64,000 bases of DNA from positions 5,853,001-5,917,000 of the forward strand of contig CM056875.1 of NCBI GenBank assembly GCA_029876055.1, in the 5' to 3' direction. Shown piece by piece: positions 11,989 to 24,147 of the stretch. Below the pieces are notes generated by a model that was given only the letters and a program-made list of their open reading frames with translations, had not been told where the DNA came from and ran no database searches. The position numbers were made by a program, and so were the translations under genes. Source of the DNA: Madurella fahalii (Eukaryota > Ascomycota > Sordariomycetes > Sordariales). Every line of letters begins with the position of its first letter. The stretch's first letter is position 1.

Positions 11989-13469
11989 ATGTCGAGGCCC
12001 CAGCAGGTTGCGCGGCCGATCGTGCGGTCGCTCCGGCAAGCAACCAGTAGCACGGCAACATACCAGGCCCGGCCAATTGCCATCCGACAGTTCTCGTCTA
12101 CGCCGATTCGCAAGGATGAAACGACGACATCAACCCCGGTAGGGCCTGGTGCCGGGATCCAGAGGCTCGCCGATGATGCTACGCTCCTCGGCCAGAAGAA
12201 GCCCGTGCCGGCCATCTCGACAATCAAGGAAGGCACCGAGGAACAGCTCGCCCAGTTCCTGTCACCACAGCTAGGCCCACGGAGAAGACGAGCCGCGCTG
12301 GCCACGACGGGCAACATCCCTTTCGAGTTGATGCCTTACCAATGCTTTCAGGAGGCACGCAAGATCCTGGCCCAGGACCGCGAGGAGAAGATAGCAAAGA
12401 TTGTTGCCACGACACAGAAGATCAAGCGTCTCGCGGCCACCGACGCAGGCATCTACAGCGGGGGCGAGGCCTACAAGCAGAGGCGTATCGCAAGCCTGCG
12501 GTCGTACATCAAGGAGCTCAAGATCCTTGCAGACATCAACGATCCGTTAGTGAAGCGGCGGTTTGAAGATGGCCAGGGTACCTAACCGGAAAGAAGCCCG
12601 CACTTTCCGTGAATCCCACACTAACTCGCTCGCCAGGCGACATGAACAAGCCCATCTACCGGTACTTGGCCCACCGCAAATGGTGTTCCATGGAACGCAA
12701 GATCATCATGCAGCGCATCAGCCAGTTCCACATCGTGCCCGACCTCCTCCCCAAGTTCGAGCCCACCGTAGACGTTCAGATGAAGTTCCGCGGCTACAAG
12801 TGCCCCCCCGGCGCCATCCTCAAGAGCTGCATCACCGAGACGGCCCCGACGCTGCGCATGCAGGTCTTTGACGAGGGCGAGCGCATGTTCACTGTCGTCG
12901 TCATGGACTCGGACGTGCCCGATCCCGCGACCGAGTCGTTCAGTCGCCGCCTACATTTCATGGTGGCCAACATCCCGTGGGACCCGACAAAGACCACTCT
13001 CCAGCTCCACCGGCACTGCGCTGACAACGCTTCGTCTGCCTACCCTATCGGTCCGGAACTCGGCGCGCTCGCCGTTCCCTGGCTGCCCGCCTTCGCGCAA
13101 AAGGGCTCCCCCTACCACCGCCTCAGTCTCTTCGTCCTGCAGCAGAAAGCGGGCGAGACGCTCGACGCGGCCAAGCTCAAGGAGATATACGACGGCCAGG
13201 GCCGCGAGGGCTTCAGCCTGAAGAGCTTCCGGGACAAGTTTGAGTTGAAGCCCGTCGGGTTCAACATGTTCCGGACTGTGTGGGACGAGAGCACGGCCGA
13301 CCTCATGGCCCGCCACGGCATCCCCGGCGCCGACATCGAGTTCAAGCAGAAGCGCGTCGTCTCGCTCAAGGGGCCGCGCAAGGCCCGCGGCTGGGAAGCC
13401 AAGCGGCAGTCGCCAAAGTACCGTCACTTGTGGAAGTACACGAAGCGGATCAAGGGGATCAAGTTTTAG
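11989..13469 (+). CDS. mrpl35: Mitochondrial large ribosomal subunit protein mL38 (MRPL35, PEBP-like)
   Basis: Exons 11989-12577 and 12637-13469 join in phase 1. The 59-nt intron has donor GTACCT, branch ACTAAC and acceptor CGCCAG. The product is 473 aa. It begins with an Arg/Ser/Gln-rich presequence (MSRPQQVARPIVRSLRQATS...IRQFSSTPIRKD), then a helical linker. The C-terminal half is a phosphatidylethanolamine-binding-protein fold with the family signatures VVVMDSDVPDP near residue 287 and GSPYHRLSLF near 353. Orthologues (yeast MRPL35, mammalian mL38) sit at the central protuberance of the mitochondrial large subunit. An alternative upstream reading in the same frame is possible, but the ATG at 11989 gives the expected targeting sequence. 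Confidence 0.92.
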
Positions 13470-13915
13470 GGCCGAGGCTCTTGGTCCAGAGGCTAAAGGA
13501 GGCGATCATATGTACTTGTATCATAGGAATGTACCAGATATGCTTAGAAATGCATCGGGGTTGTGTAACCCCGGCAGCGTCAAGGCACGTTCCACTTTGC
13601 GAACTCGTCGGATGAAGATGGGAGAAAATGATGCATATCACTGTCTAATCCTCTTGCGACTAATTTCTATCCCGGCCCGTACACGGCTAGATGTATGCTC
13701 TACTTTTCCTTACTCCCCGATCCAAGACCAGGCCTCCTCACGTACGCCTTGTACATGATTGACACTGTTGATGCCCGCCTCTCTACCTGCTGCCGCTGTT
13801 GCCGCGGTAATGACAGCCTATGCTCACAGTCTCCAACTCGCCGAATCGTCGGAATAAATAGGCCGCCTCTTCCCTTCTCAACTAGGTAGCCACAGCCAAC
13901 CTCAAAAGCAAGGTC
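13470..13915. other. Intergenic between convergent genes
   Basis: Downstream regions of mL38 (+) and of the RhoGAP gene (-). Nothing else was recognised. Confidence 0.5.
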
Positions 13916-16900
13916 TCAGATTAATTCTCCGCCTCCGGGAAGTCCCATAGTAGCACCCGACTCCGGCCCATCCCCTTCCGCCGTTTCCGCCCGCCTCCGC
14001 CACATCACACACTCCTTCTCCATCTCAGCCACCTTCTCCCCCAGTCTAACACCGGCGTCATCGGCGGCATCGGCACGCCGCCTGATGTCTCCCAGATCCT
14101 GACGTAGCCGCGCAACTTCGTCCGTCTTCAATTCCAGCTGGTGTTTGAGTTTGCGTGTTTCCGCGCTCAGCGCGTGGATGATCCTCCTTGCTGAGACGGC
14201 AGTGGGGGTTGGGTCGCGCCGATTTCGTTGGTGGCGGCGTCTTGATATCACCGCTGAGTAGGATCTTGGTGATGAAGATGGCTTTGCTAGGAATGGGGGT
14301 GGTGGTGACGACTCGAGGGAAGGAGTCCCGGGCATAGAGGTCGGTGACGGGAGCCAAGCTGGGGAGGCGGAGGGAGGTTGTCCCGATCTCAGGATTGCGA
14401 GTCGTGGCGCGCTTGTCCCATGATGGTTCGCACGGCAGAGTTGAGTTGTTGATTGTTGCTGGAGTACCTTGATGGCTGGAGGGGCTCGATCTGTCGGTTC
14501 TGCTCCCTGCTTTGTAGCCCTTGCCTTTAGAGGCGGATGACCTGCAATCAAATCCCCAGATGAGAATGCTGTCTTCTCCGCCCCTATCAGTGTCATCGGT
14601 CGGGTACACAGCTGTAGAGTCGTCGACTCTTCCCTCTGCGATGAAACGGCGATACTATGCCCAGTGCTTGGTCTTTCCAAGGATATTCTCCCCACAAACC
14701 CTGCTACTTCCGATACGGTGTTCCCTGCTTTGGTGGCAAGGCCCTGCCATACGGTATCTCCCGACTTGAGTAAAGGATGACTTCTGACCATCCGCAACCA
14801 TGTGTGTCGTATACATGAAGTTGAGCCTGGTCGTGAACCTGATTGGGGTTCGGGAGCTGATTCTGTTGGAGCGTTTGGGGTGTACTGTGATAACATACCG
14901 TTCGTCTTGAGATGGGCTTGCTTGCTCCTTTCTTGGGGAGTAGTTGGGACAACAACTGTTTCATTTGAGACGCTTTCGAACATGGCTGCCAATGCTCTGA
15001 CGGCGGTGCCGGTTGGGTTCAGGGACCTTAGCTGGGAATGAGGAAATTGTGTGGGCTGCGGTTGCTTCCTGGGATTAACTGGGTGGGCTGTATGGCACGC
15101 TCCTTCACCGTTGCTCTGAGAGACTTTGTCTAGTATTGTTTTCTGGATCCAAGGGATATCCGCCCCATAACAGCCTTCGTCGGCCACGGGCGATACCGGC
15201 CCGTGCCGGCGCAGGCAGACAGAAAACCTTGTCGAGATTTCCTGACCCAAGGATGCCGTTCTACTTCTATTCTGAGGTATAGAAGAACGAAACGGGCTTT
15301 CGTCATCTGCGGAAGATGCGGGCTGATCTAGTGAGTCCCGGTTTGGCGATTGTGAGCGTCTCGCCCGGACTATATCGCCCGTATCACCCCCGAGCGGCTT
15401 GCTTTCAACCTTCCCTGGCTTTGAGGCCCTCGTAGGCACTTGCACGACCGCGCTTGGTACCGACTGGGTCATTCTCTCAGTTTGAGCGCGTGGCTTGTCA
15501 CTTTCTCCCGGATTGTCATTGGCGGCACCCAGCGCTATCTCCACGTTGCGTGACCATGTTTTTGAAGAGTCGATGTCGGGGCTCCATTCTGTCTCTTCCG
15601 GCTCGACGAGACAGTACTCAATTCCCATATGACACGGTAAGTCTGGCGCTGTTGTCCGAGAAAGGAAGCTTCCCTCGCCGAGCGTTCCCAGCTGAACCTG
15701 ATGCCTCAGCCGCTGTTCAAACATAGCTGTGTCCTTACCAGTTGTCTCACTCAAGCCCTGTTCCGTGAGAGATAACAAAATCGGCGGCAAATTTGTGCCC
15801 GCGCAGCTGAACGGCAGTCGCGTAGCCCTTGGCCGTCGTGGCTGGATGACGGATGGGTTGTGGGTATTTGGTTGTCGGTCTATCTCTCCACTGATATTTC
15901 TCTCTTTCGTTCAGGTCAGCTTGTCCCAAGCCCACGAGTCTTAAGGAGCCTTACGAGCTTTAAGACTGGGGCTTGGGGGGGGGGTTGGATCCCTATCCTG
16001 TCAGGTGGCCACGAGGCAGGCCGCATAATATCCCAATCCGCAGGTCTCCACATCAGAATCGAGTCGGAGGCAGACGGCCACAACGATGTCCCGACCGGTG
16101 GTTATTGTTCAAGCACTCCAAGGCTTCTCATTTGTTTAACAATATCCCGCCAGTGCGTAATGAGCATCTCGGCGATGTTGTCCACCATATGGACTTTGTC
16201 AACGGATAGAGTGCCTGAATGAACATCCTCCGGAATCTTACCCTTCCACCTCAGCTTCCATTTGTTAGGAGGGGGAGCGAGAAGTGGTGCTGATTCGGCG
16301 GTATCATTGGTGCCTCCCACCGTGCATGAATCGATATCGTCGCCAATTAGTAGGGGACCAAAGACGATTCCCAAGGCATTGTATCCCATCATATCAGGCA
16401 TGAGGAGGGGCTTTTCATGTTTATCCTCCCGTGGCGCCGTCTCGACGGTGTGTCTGATGAGAGAGAGAAGGCCGAAAACCGCACAGATTAGCTCACGGCG
16501 GAGCTTGGATCCAATACTACCAACCGCTAGCGCGATCAATCTCGCCCTGAGCTCGGTGTCATCTGTCTCCGTCAGCTGATTGTGGATGGAGGCTAGCGCG
16601 TCGAACAGAGACCGGGAACCAAGGATGCCACCAGGAAGACCGGAAAGCAAGCGCTTAAAGGTCGAGGCGACATCATGGATCCCGGCTTTGATGTGAGCTG
16701 GCAGGTTTGGGCAACGGGTGGTGTTAGTAATCTCATCCGCATTTCCATCGGCGCAGTAATAGTTGTAGAGAGCGTTGACCACTCGGACCGACCCAGGTAT
16801 TCGAAAGACTCCCCTGGCATCCGCACCTGTCATTTGTTAGCTTACCGTCTGAAGTATCAGCACGAGCTTCGACTCGGTGGCGACGGCATACCGTGTTGCA

Positions 16901-17523
16901 CAAGATACTGTGCAGTGGCGCGAAAGCACGTAGGGAGGACGAGCGGGCCAACCGCATATTCTGAAGGCAGATACACCATGCTCTTGCCGCATAGCCGGAC
17001 AAGGGACTGGAGATCTTCATCCCTGAGACTGTCCCTCTTCGCACCACTGATTAGATGCATTGCCAGATCGCTGACTCTGTGCCCGGTTTTGGCCTTCTTG
17101 TCTGGCCTCGTGGAGCTGGCATTGCCTGCGGTCGATTCGCGGCGTAAGAACTTGCGTATGAACCAATTCCCCCTTTGCTGAGAGGGATGGTTGACCGGTG
17201 ACGGACTGTTATTATCGGGCACGAAGACGGGAATACCATGCTAATCCTGGTCAGCGGACTTCCCCATGGCAACGGCTAGAAAGAGGAGCACGAACCTCCC
17301 TTGCCAGCAGGTTATATTCCTGGACAAACTCTCCACGAACCCGGGTATTTCCGATGTCTGACGCATCAGCCATGTCCCCGGTGGACGAGGTCCAAATCGC
17401 ACTGCCTCGATTCGGCTGCCCGTCCGGCCGTGGGGCGATAGGCTGGCTAATCGTTCCTGGGCGGGCAAGGCCTGTCGATGCTGTCTCGGATGAGAATACA
17501 GATGGAGTGTCCATCTCGGGCAT
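13916..17523 (-). CDS. Rho GTPase-activating protein (RhoGAP) with probable long C-terminal tail
   Basis: Secure exons are 17296-17523, 16892-17240 and 16102-16826 (433 aa if it ends at the TAA at 16102). Introns are GTTCGT/TTAG (phase 0) and GTATGC/GACAG (phase 1). The RhoGAP domain starts at HGIPVFVPDNN near residue 77. It carries the arginine-finger motif ARGVFRIPGSVRVVNAL near 195-210, then IHDVASTFKRLLSGLPGGIL, and ends with IAEMLITHWRDIVKQMRSLG. Such proteins switch off Rho-family GTPases. A 613-aa open frame follows at 13916-15757. It joins in phase 0 if a GTGCTT donor at 16116 pairs with the AACAG acceptor at 15758, giving 1042 aa. The tail is Ser/Pro-rich and ends in a coiled coil (ALSAETRKLKHQLELKTDEV). 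The joining intron would be 358 nt with a weak donor. The alternative is a separate gene starting at the ATG at 15724. The domain call is sure; the joining is about 60%. Confidence 0.75.
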
Positions 17524-18178
17524 CGCATGTCAATCGATCGTTGTGTCGTTTCCCTGAGCTGATATGATCGAGGCGTCGAAGGTAACTGCTGTAGATTGGT
17601 GTAGAGAGTAGGGGATGAGCGAGCAATTGATAGATAAAATATCTGGCCCGCCATGAATCACTGAAACAAGGGCCCATAGAAGTCCAGGCCTTGATCTAGC
17701 CCACCATAACACAACACATCACTTGTTTCGGCTCCCGGCTGCTGCTCCCTGCGCCGCTAACTGGCTTGCACAGACTAAGGATACCGAAGCCAGATGCCTT
17801 CCTCAGTTGACCAAAGGAAGACCTACTTAAGTGGCGCCACGCTTGAGGCGGCAGACCATTTTGGAAAGAAGTGAGCGGTTTGGAAAAAGGAGCTACAAGA
17901 GTCTCGCTTTCCAGCGTGCTATCTCACAAATCACGTCGATCATGACCGGTTGGCGCAGTCCATATTGTCGCATCTCTGTGATAACAGGAAGGCAAATCTA
18001 TACCGTGGGATAAAGAACAATATGCAGCCATGGTATCCCTGGCCCGCATCCCGGCCCTGACGCCTTGCATATGCAAATTAACAATGAGGAAAAAAAAAAA
18101 AAAGAACTAGCAAAGAAGAGCAGAGACCAAACCCAGCCGAGTGCCATTACCAACCACCGTCACGTCTGGGACACCGCG
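17524..18178. other. RhoGAP promoter and SNF4 3' region
   Basis: Upstream region of the RhoGAP gene followed by the 3' flank of SNF4; both genes read leftward. An A14 tract lies at 18090-18103. No gene seen. Confidence 0.5.
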
Positions 18179-19670
18179 TTAGGCAGCGCGGATGTCATCG
18201 TCTTCTTCGCCAAAGAGGAGGACGTACTTGAGGATGTCGGAGAGCGAAATGATACCCTTGAGGCGGCTGTCGTCGTCGACCACGATCAGTCTGTGGACTC
18301 GTGACTTACGGATCGTGTCGAATATTGAGTCCAGCCGGTCATCTTCGCCGCATGTGTAGATGCCTGGAAAGTCGTCCGCACGCCTCGACAGGGCGTCGCC
18401 GATGGACGAGGTTAGCTCATCGTAGGCGCCTCCTTTGATGCAGGGGATGACGTCGACAGCCTCGAATACGTTCAACACTTTGCCTTCCTCATCGACGATC
18501 GGAACGGCCGAAATGTTGTGTCTGACCATGAGATGGATAGCTTCGAGGACAGAACTGTGCATCGTCGTCGTGGCCAAATTGGCATAGGTGCCGAGACCAA
18601 TCTCCCTCACCGGCTTCTTGAGGAGCATTGTATGCTTCTCGTTGTTGACGGCGATAAACTTGAGGATACGGTACTGAGTGATGACGCTGACTACCATCTC
18701 ACGGCCCGTCTCGTCATCGACATCGACCAGAGGGATTCTCCTTGCCCTGGTCTTGAGCATGCGCCTGCACGCCTCGTACAATGGTCGCATGGGGTGAAAC
18801 CACACCGTCTCAAGCGGCTCGACCCCGATCGCCCGCTCAATGTCTGCGAACAAGAGTAGAGTTTAGCACCAACCCCCATCCAATGGTCAGGATTGGTGGA
18901 TTAGGAGGCAACAGTGTTACCTACCTCTAAGACTGCTAAGGCGGAACTGGTCGACCTGGGCTATCTCGTCGGGGAACTGGCAGTAGTATTGGATCACGTT
19001 GATGTAGTCGGTACTGGTCAGTAAGCCGGCGAAGGTTGAGTTGCGCGAGTCCCAGAGCGGTGCTGAGACGATGCCTGCGCCGTCTCTTGATCAGCTCCTT
19101 GTTGCTAGCCTGAAAACCCCCATCCTTGGAAACGCACCATTCTGGATGAGGATGTTTAAGCTCTTCTTGATTAGGAGGTCATTGTCGAGTACGACGAGGC
19201 GAAACGACATTGGAAGCACATCGTAGCTGGTCCGAACCTTGAGGAACTCGCGGATCCCCCGCTATCGTTTACCACCAAGATGTTAGCTGTTGACTCGGCA
19301 GCAAGGCTCGGGACCCCGCATCACAGCCGCGCGCTGCCAGAAAACCCAGCGAAACAGCAGCGGCGGGGCTGGCCGCGGGCAGGCGTCCCGGCAAATGGAA
19401 TGGGTAATCTGGCCTAGGGATGGGGATGCTCACCAGACCCTGCATCTGGTCCTTGTCCAAGGCACTTGGAGTCCTCTCCGACATTGTGCGACTGGCGGGC
19501 TTTGGGCGGAGGTACGATGAGGGGGTAACAAAGGGGAGCTCGTGACCAGGTCGCAGCGGCAGCTGCGCACTGCCATTATTTCCGCCCGCTGAGATGGAGG
19601 GAGAGGAGGCTGCGGGAGCGTTGCCGGGGCCGGGATTCGCCCTTTCGGGGGGAGCACGAGCGTCGTCCAT
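18179..19670 (-). CDS. snf4: AMPK/SNF1 complex gamma subunit SNF4 (CBS-domain protein)
   Basis: Four exons: 19434-19670, 19138-19261, 18925-19074 and 18179-18843; phases 0, 1 and 1 all agree. The product is 391 aa. A disordered N terminus of about 80 residues precedes four CBS repeats. Recognisable family blocks include IREFLKVRTSYDVLPMSFRL, LLIKKSLNILIQNGIVSAPL, STFAGLLTSTDYINVIQYY and ISAVPIVDEEGKVLNVFEAV. SRVHRLIVVDDDSRLKGIIS follows near the end. The gamma subunit binds adenine nucleotides through its CBS pairs and relieves autoinhibition of the SNF1 kinase during glucose limitation. The acceptor of the second exon (CGATAG) lies 10 nt after a TTGGTGGTAAA stretch with no obvious branch site, but conservation across the junction supports it. 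VAC8 lies divergently 1.8 kb away. Confidence 0.93.
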
Positions 19671-21494
19671 TATCGCGATGGTGGAACACACATCGGGGAA
19701 GCTTCCCGTCCCAGGCTGTTTGCCAAATCAGCGGGCCGAGCTGAAGCGAGTTGCCGACCGGCAGGCAGAGACCAGAGGCGCAGGACAAAGCAGGGAAAAG
19801 GGAACCGGGGCGCAGCCAAACACCTTTGCAAGCCGTCCGGAAGATTCAGGGTCGCGCGTCACAATGCGAGCGACGTGAAGAAAGTTGGTTGCATCGGGCT
19901 GCGCGCCTGGAGATGCCCCGCTTCGTTCAGTGAAGAAGCCATGCTCCCCGGGGTTGTGGGTAATAATAAGGTGCGGCACTACCTACAGCAGGTAACGTAC
20001 TGTATAGGACTTATAATTGTTAGGAACTTGGTGGATGCCGCGAGCCCCCGGCCTCTGTGGCCTCTGTGGCTTGACTGCGCGGCTACCGAAGCCTGGCCTG
20101 CGTACGCTGTTTCAAACCCCATGTCTGAGCGCAGGGGGTTTAGCGAAGTGAGTCTTTACGTACTGGACGTTTTCCAAGTATTTGGACAATGGAAACATAT
20201 CTTTCTAAGTTCTCTCGAAAAGAGCTGTCTCAACCGGGAAGGTGCATTGAATCCGCTGGGACATAGGCTAGACGATGGCCGAATGAGCGATGACCACGAG
20301 ACTTTAAGCAGGCTGACAAAATAATAAGCCTTAGAGAGATTACGAGAATTGCTTTGGTACATATGACGCCGGTCGGTCTTGTTTCTCTTCGTTTAGGAGG
20401 CTATTTACTGTGTTTGTACGAGAGGGGAGATCTGTGATATCCAGCAAGCCGCTTGAGGTCTTGCAGCTGAAGCCCGGAAAGGGCTAGAGACCCAGCAGCC
20501 TGGAGCTTTGGAATAAGCAGGCCTCACTCGTTTCGTCTGTCAAACAAGGAAAATAGAAAAGAGCAAAAGAATCTATGACCATATAACCTTTTTTTTCAAC
20601 AAGCAGCTGATGTACGCTGAGGAATCCAGGGGAAAAAAAAATCCATGCAAAACTGCACTTAATACGGCACATGCCACGACTCATGTTGAACCACCCGTTG
20701 ATCGGAAATGCGGATGGAACTGGGAGTAGGTGGGCCGGTATGTTTTGAACGACGCTAGGACAGCTTCGGCTTTTTAGCGAGGTCCTCTTAGCTGTGCTTG
20801 TATTACGGAGATCAAATATTCCAGCTGAAATTCCTTAACTATTTTAGATAGGTACCGTTCATTGTAAGTGTAGCTCCCGAGCACGTGGCAGTTGACCAAG
20901 GAATGTGATGAGGTGTTCATGATCGATATTAACCTGGGTGTCTGGACTAAAGAACCGTGACGGCCAATGAGCGTAGGGATGACTTGGCCAACACCCGGTT
21001 GGTTGGCCTGTGGCCGGGTTCCGTTCCATACTGTATAGTAGCTAAGTGTAGTAGCCGTTACCGACTCCGTGCCTCCCAGCCATGGGTTGGTCGGTCAGCA
21101 GGAACACGCACGGACCAGCTCGACCCGGCCGGACAAGGCAGCTTCACAAGCATGGCAACCGCCTGCGCTTTCCTGCTGCCGTGCGTTGTGTTTGTCCTCC
21201 GATTCAGTCGAACCGCCCAACCCAAACAACCAAGTATCGACCCCGGGAGCCAGCGTTTACAAGCGCGGCAACACAATCGCTATTGGCGCTGCAAGACACT
21301 ACCCGCTCGAGCATGTTTCTTTGATGCTTGCCGCTTCGCTCTGACGTTCTCGGGAACCTGGGTACCTGCTGCTAGCTTGAGCAAGTGCTCCCCAGCCATC
21401 GTCCGAATCACGAGCCAAACCCCAAACTCTATAAATCAAAGGCGCCCCGGAAGACTCCGACCCCGAGCCTCTCGCCGTCCTCTCATCAGCGGCC
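19671..21494. other. Divergent spacer between SNF4 and VAC8
   Basis: Contains both promoters. No conserved open frame, tRNA or repeat family was recognised. A tandem CCTCTGTGG duplication is at about 20051-20071. Confidence 0.45.
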
Positions 21495-23565
21495 ATGGGT
21501 GTCTGCAGCTCCTCGTGCTGCGGAGGTGCTGCTCGTGAATCCCTGCTTGCGTTCGTCCAGGCGCTGATAGGTTTAGGCAAATCCCGCGATGGCCTGTACG
21601 AGAACGTCCTCGCTGAGAACGAGCGGGAGGCTGTCGCCGACCTCCTGCAGTACCTTGAGAACGTTCGCTCAGCCCTCTACAATCTAGCAACTATCGACCG
21701 GCGCTGACATTGTCGTAGCGTGCAGAAACCGACTTTTTCTCGGGCGACCCGCTGCGAGCGCTGAGCACCCTCGTTTTCTCAGACAACATCGACCTGCAAC
21801 GCAGTGCGAGCCTGACATTTGCCGAAATTACTGAGCGAGGTGCGTGCGCAAACATATTCATAAACCGAACCTTACACCTGGGTCTGGAGAAATCATCAAC
21901 GTTTGGAATCCGGAAATGTGTTGATACTGATTACTGCGGACCTCGGCTAACGTTGCGCTTCCTAGATGTACGGGCGGTCGATCGCTATACCCTCGACCCG
22001 ATCCTCTTCCTTCTCGAGAACTCGGATATTGAGGTACAAAGGGCAGCTAGTGCCGCGCTGGGGAACCTCGCTGTTAACAGTAGGACCCGCTGAACGGGCT
22101 TTCCCCAGGGAATTACCGCTAACCTCAGTACTAGCCGAGAACAAAGTGTTGATTGTCCAGCTCGGTGGACTACAACCCCTGATTCGGCAGATGATGTCAC
22201 CAAATGTCGAGGTCCAGTGCAACGCCGTCGGATGCATCACCAATCTGGCAACACACGAAGATAACAAGGCGAAAATCGCACGGTCTGGAGCCCTCGGGCC
22301 CCTAACTCGGTTAGCCAAGTCAAAGGATATGAGAGTTCAAAGAAATGCCACGGGGGCGCTTCTCAACATGACGCATTCCGGTATGTGTTTGCAGGACAGG
22401 CTGTCAGCAACCCGCAGTTAACGAACATACAGATGAGAACCGGCAGCAGCTGGTAAATGCGGGCGCCATCCCTGTATTAGTCCAGCTTCTGTCTTCCTCC
22501 GATGTAGATGTGCAGTACTATTGCACAACTGCCTTGAGCAACATTGCGGTTGACGCTGCCAACAGGCGAAAGCTAGCCGAGACCGAGCCCCGGCTTGTTC
22601 AGTACTTGGTCAACCTGACGGAATCGTCCTCGCCTAAAGTCCAGTGCCAGGCCGCCTTAGCGCTCCGGAATCTCGCCTCTGACGAGAAGTATCAGCTCGA
22701 GATTGTCCAGGCCCACGGGCTTGGCCCGCTCCTCCGCCTACTTCGGTCTTCGTACCTCCCTCTCATCCTGTCCGCTGTAGCGTGCATTCGAAATATCTCT
22801 ATCCACCCCCAGAACGAGTCCCCGATCATCGAAGCGGGATTCTTGAAACCTCTGGTCGATCTCCTCGGCTCAACGGATAACGAGGAAATCCAGTGCCACG
22901 CCATCTCGACGCTTCGTAATCTAGCAGCGAGTTCTGACCGCAACAAATCCCTTGTCCTTGAGGCCGGCGCAGTGCAGAAGTGCAAGCAGCTCGTTCTTGA
23001 GGTTCCTGTCACAGTGCAGTCAGAGATGACGGCTGCGATTGCCGTCCTCGCCCTGAGCGATGAGCTTAAGACACACCTCCTCGAGCTTGGGGTGTTCGAG
23101 GTCCTGATACCGCTCACCAAGTCTCAGAGCGTCGAGGTGCAGGGGAACAGTGCAGCTGCACTGGGCAATCTCTCCTCCAAAGGTAGGTTACCGTAAACGC
23201 CCTTGCCTGAAACCGCACGCTGACAATGATTAGTCGGGGACTACAGTATATTCGTCCAGAACTGGACGGAGCCCAGCGACGGTATCCACGGCTATCTCAG
23301 CAGATTCCTTGCGAGCGGCGATGCTACTTTCCAGCATATTGCGATTTGGACTTTGCTGCAGCTGCTCGAGTCGGAGGACAAGAAGCTCATTGGCCTTATT
23401 GGCAAATCGGACGACATCGTCGAGATGATCAAGCAGATTGCCAACCGGCAGATGGAGTCGGAGAACGAAGTCGAGGATGATGATGAGGGAGAAGTTGTCA
23501 ACCTTGCCCAGCGCTGCTTGGAGTTACTGGGACAGGGTGCGGCGAAGAGCCATATAGAAGGCTAA
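21495..23565 (+). CDS. vac8: Vacuolar armadillo-repeat protein VAC8
   Basis: Seven exons: 21495-21534, 21577-21662, 21719-21839, 21966-22079, 22135-22380, 22433-23182 and 23234-23565. All phases agree and give 520 aa. The N terminus MGVCSSSCCGG is a lipid-anchor signal: Gly2 for myristoylation, Cys4/8/9 for palmitoylation. Then come NEREAVADLLQYLEN, ETDFFSGDPLRALSTLVFSD and about eleven armadillo repeats (for example ENKVLIVQLGGLQPLIRQM and QCQAALALRNLASDEKYQL). The protein ends with an acidic stretch and LELLGQG. VAC8 is the vacuole-membrane scaffold for vacuole inheritance, nucleus-vacuole junctions and the Cvt/autophagy pathway. At the fourth junction two acceptors exist; CTAG at 22131-22134 restores the family sequence NTENKVLIV and was chosen. 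Confidence 0.95.
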
Positions 23566-24147
23566 TGGTCCCTCCCTAGCTAAGTGAGGCCTGGGAGGCT
23601 AGCTTCATTTCGGCTCGTGCCATGTTTTGTTGTCGCTGGCTTCTTTTTGATTCCGCATAGGTCAGGCGTGGAGTTGGAGGCGTCAGTATTTTACCACACA
23701 AGGATTTCGGAAGTTAGCCGGCAAGGGTTCCGGGAGGGGTGTATATCGCAAGTGGGCATTGGAAGGGATCATGATCGTTCGGCGGTAGAGGCTATGGGCC
23801 GCGGTGTTCGACCGCAATTTCAGTTCTCTGTCTATGCTCTAAGATTTCCTTTGTATTCTGGCGCTGGATGAGTCAAGCGGGTTTCCCCAGCCAACCCAGT
23901 TTTTTTTTTTATCTGTACTGCAGAGGTGTTCTGCATTACGCTCTCCCAGCCATTCACATCGCCAGTCCCTGCATTGATGGGTCTAGCCTGCCCTAGAACG
24001 ATGTAATTAGATATGGACCCAGACTCAACATCCATCATTCAAAGTGGGACTTACTCTTCCCGTTGATTGCAACGCCGACACCGAGGTTGACTTGTGTACT
24101 GTACAAGTGGAAATGATATCTCTATATAACTGGGGATTGACCGGGCC
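23566..24147. other. Intergenic between convergent VAC8 and IMP1
   Basis: 3' flanks of VAC8 (+) and IMP1 (-). Nothing coding seen. A T11 run lies near 23900. Confidence 0.5.
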
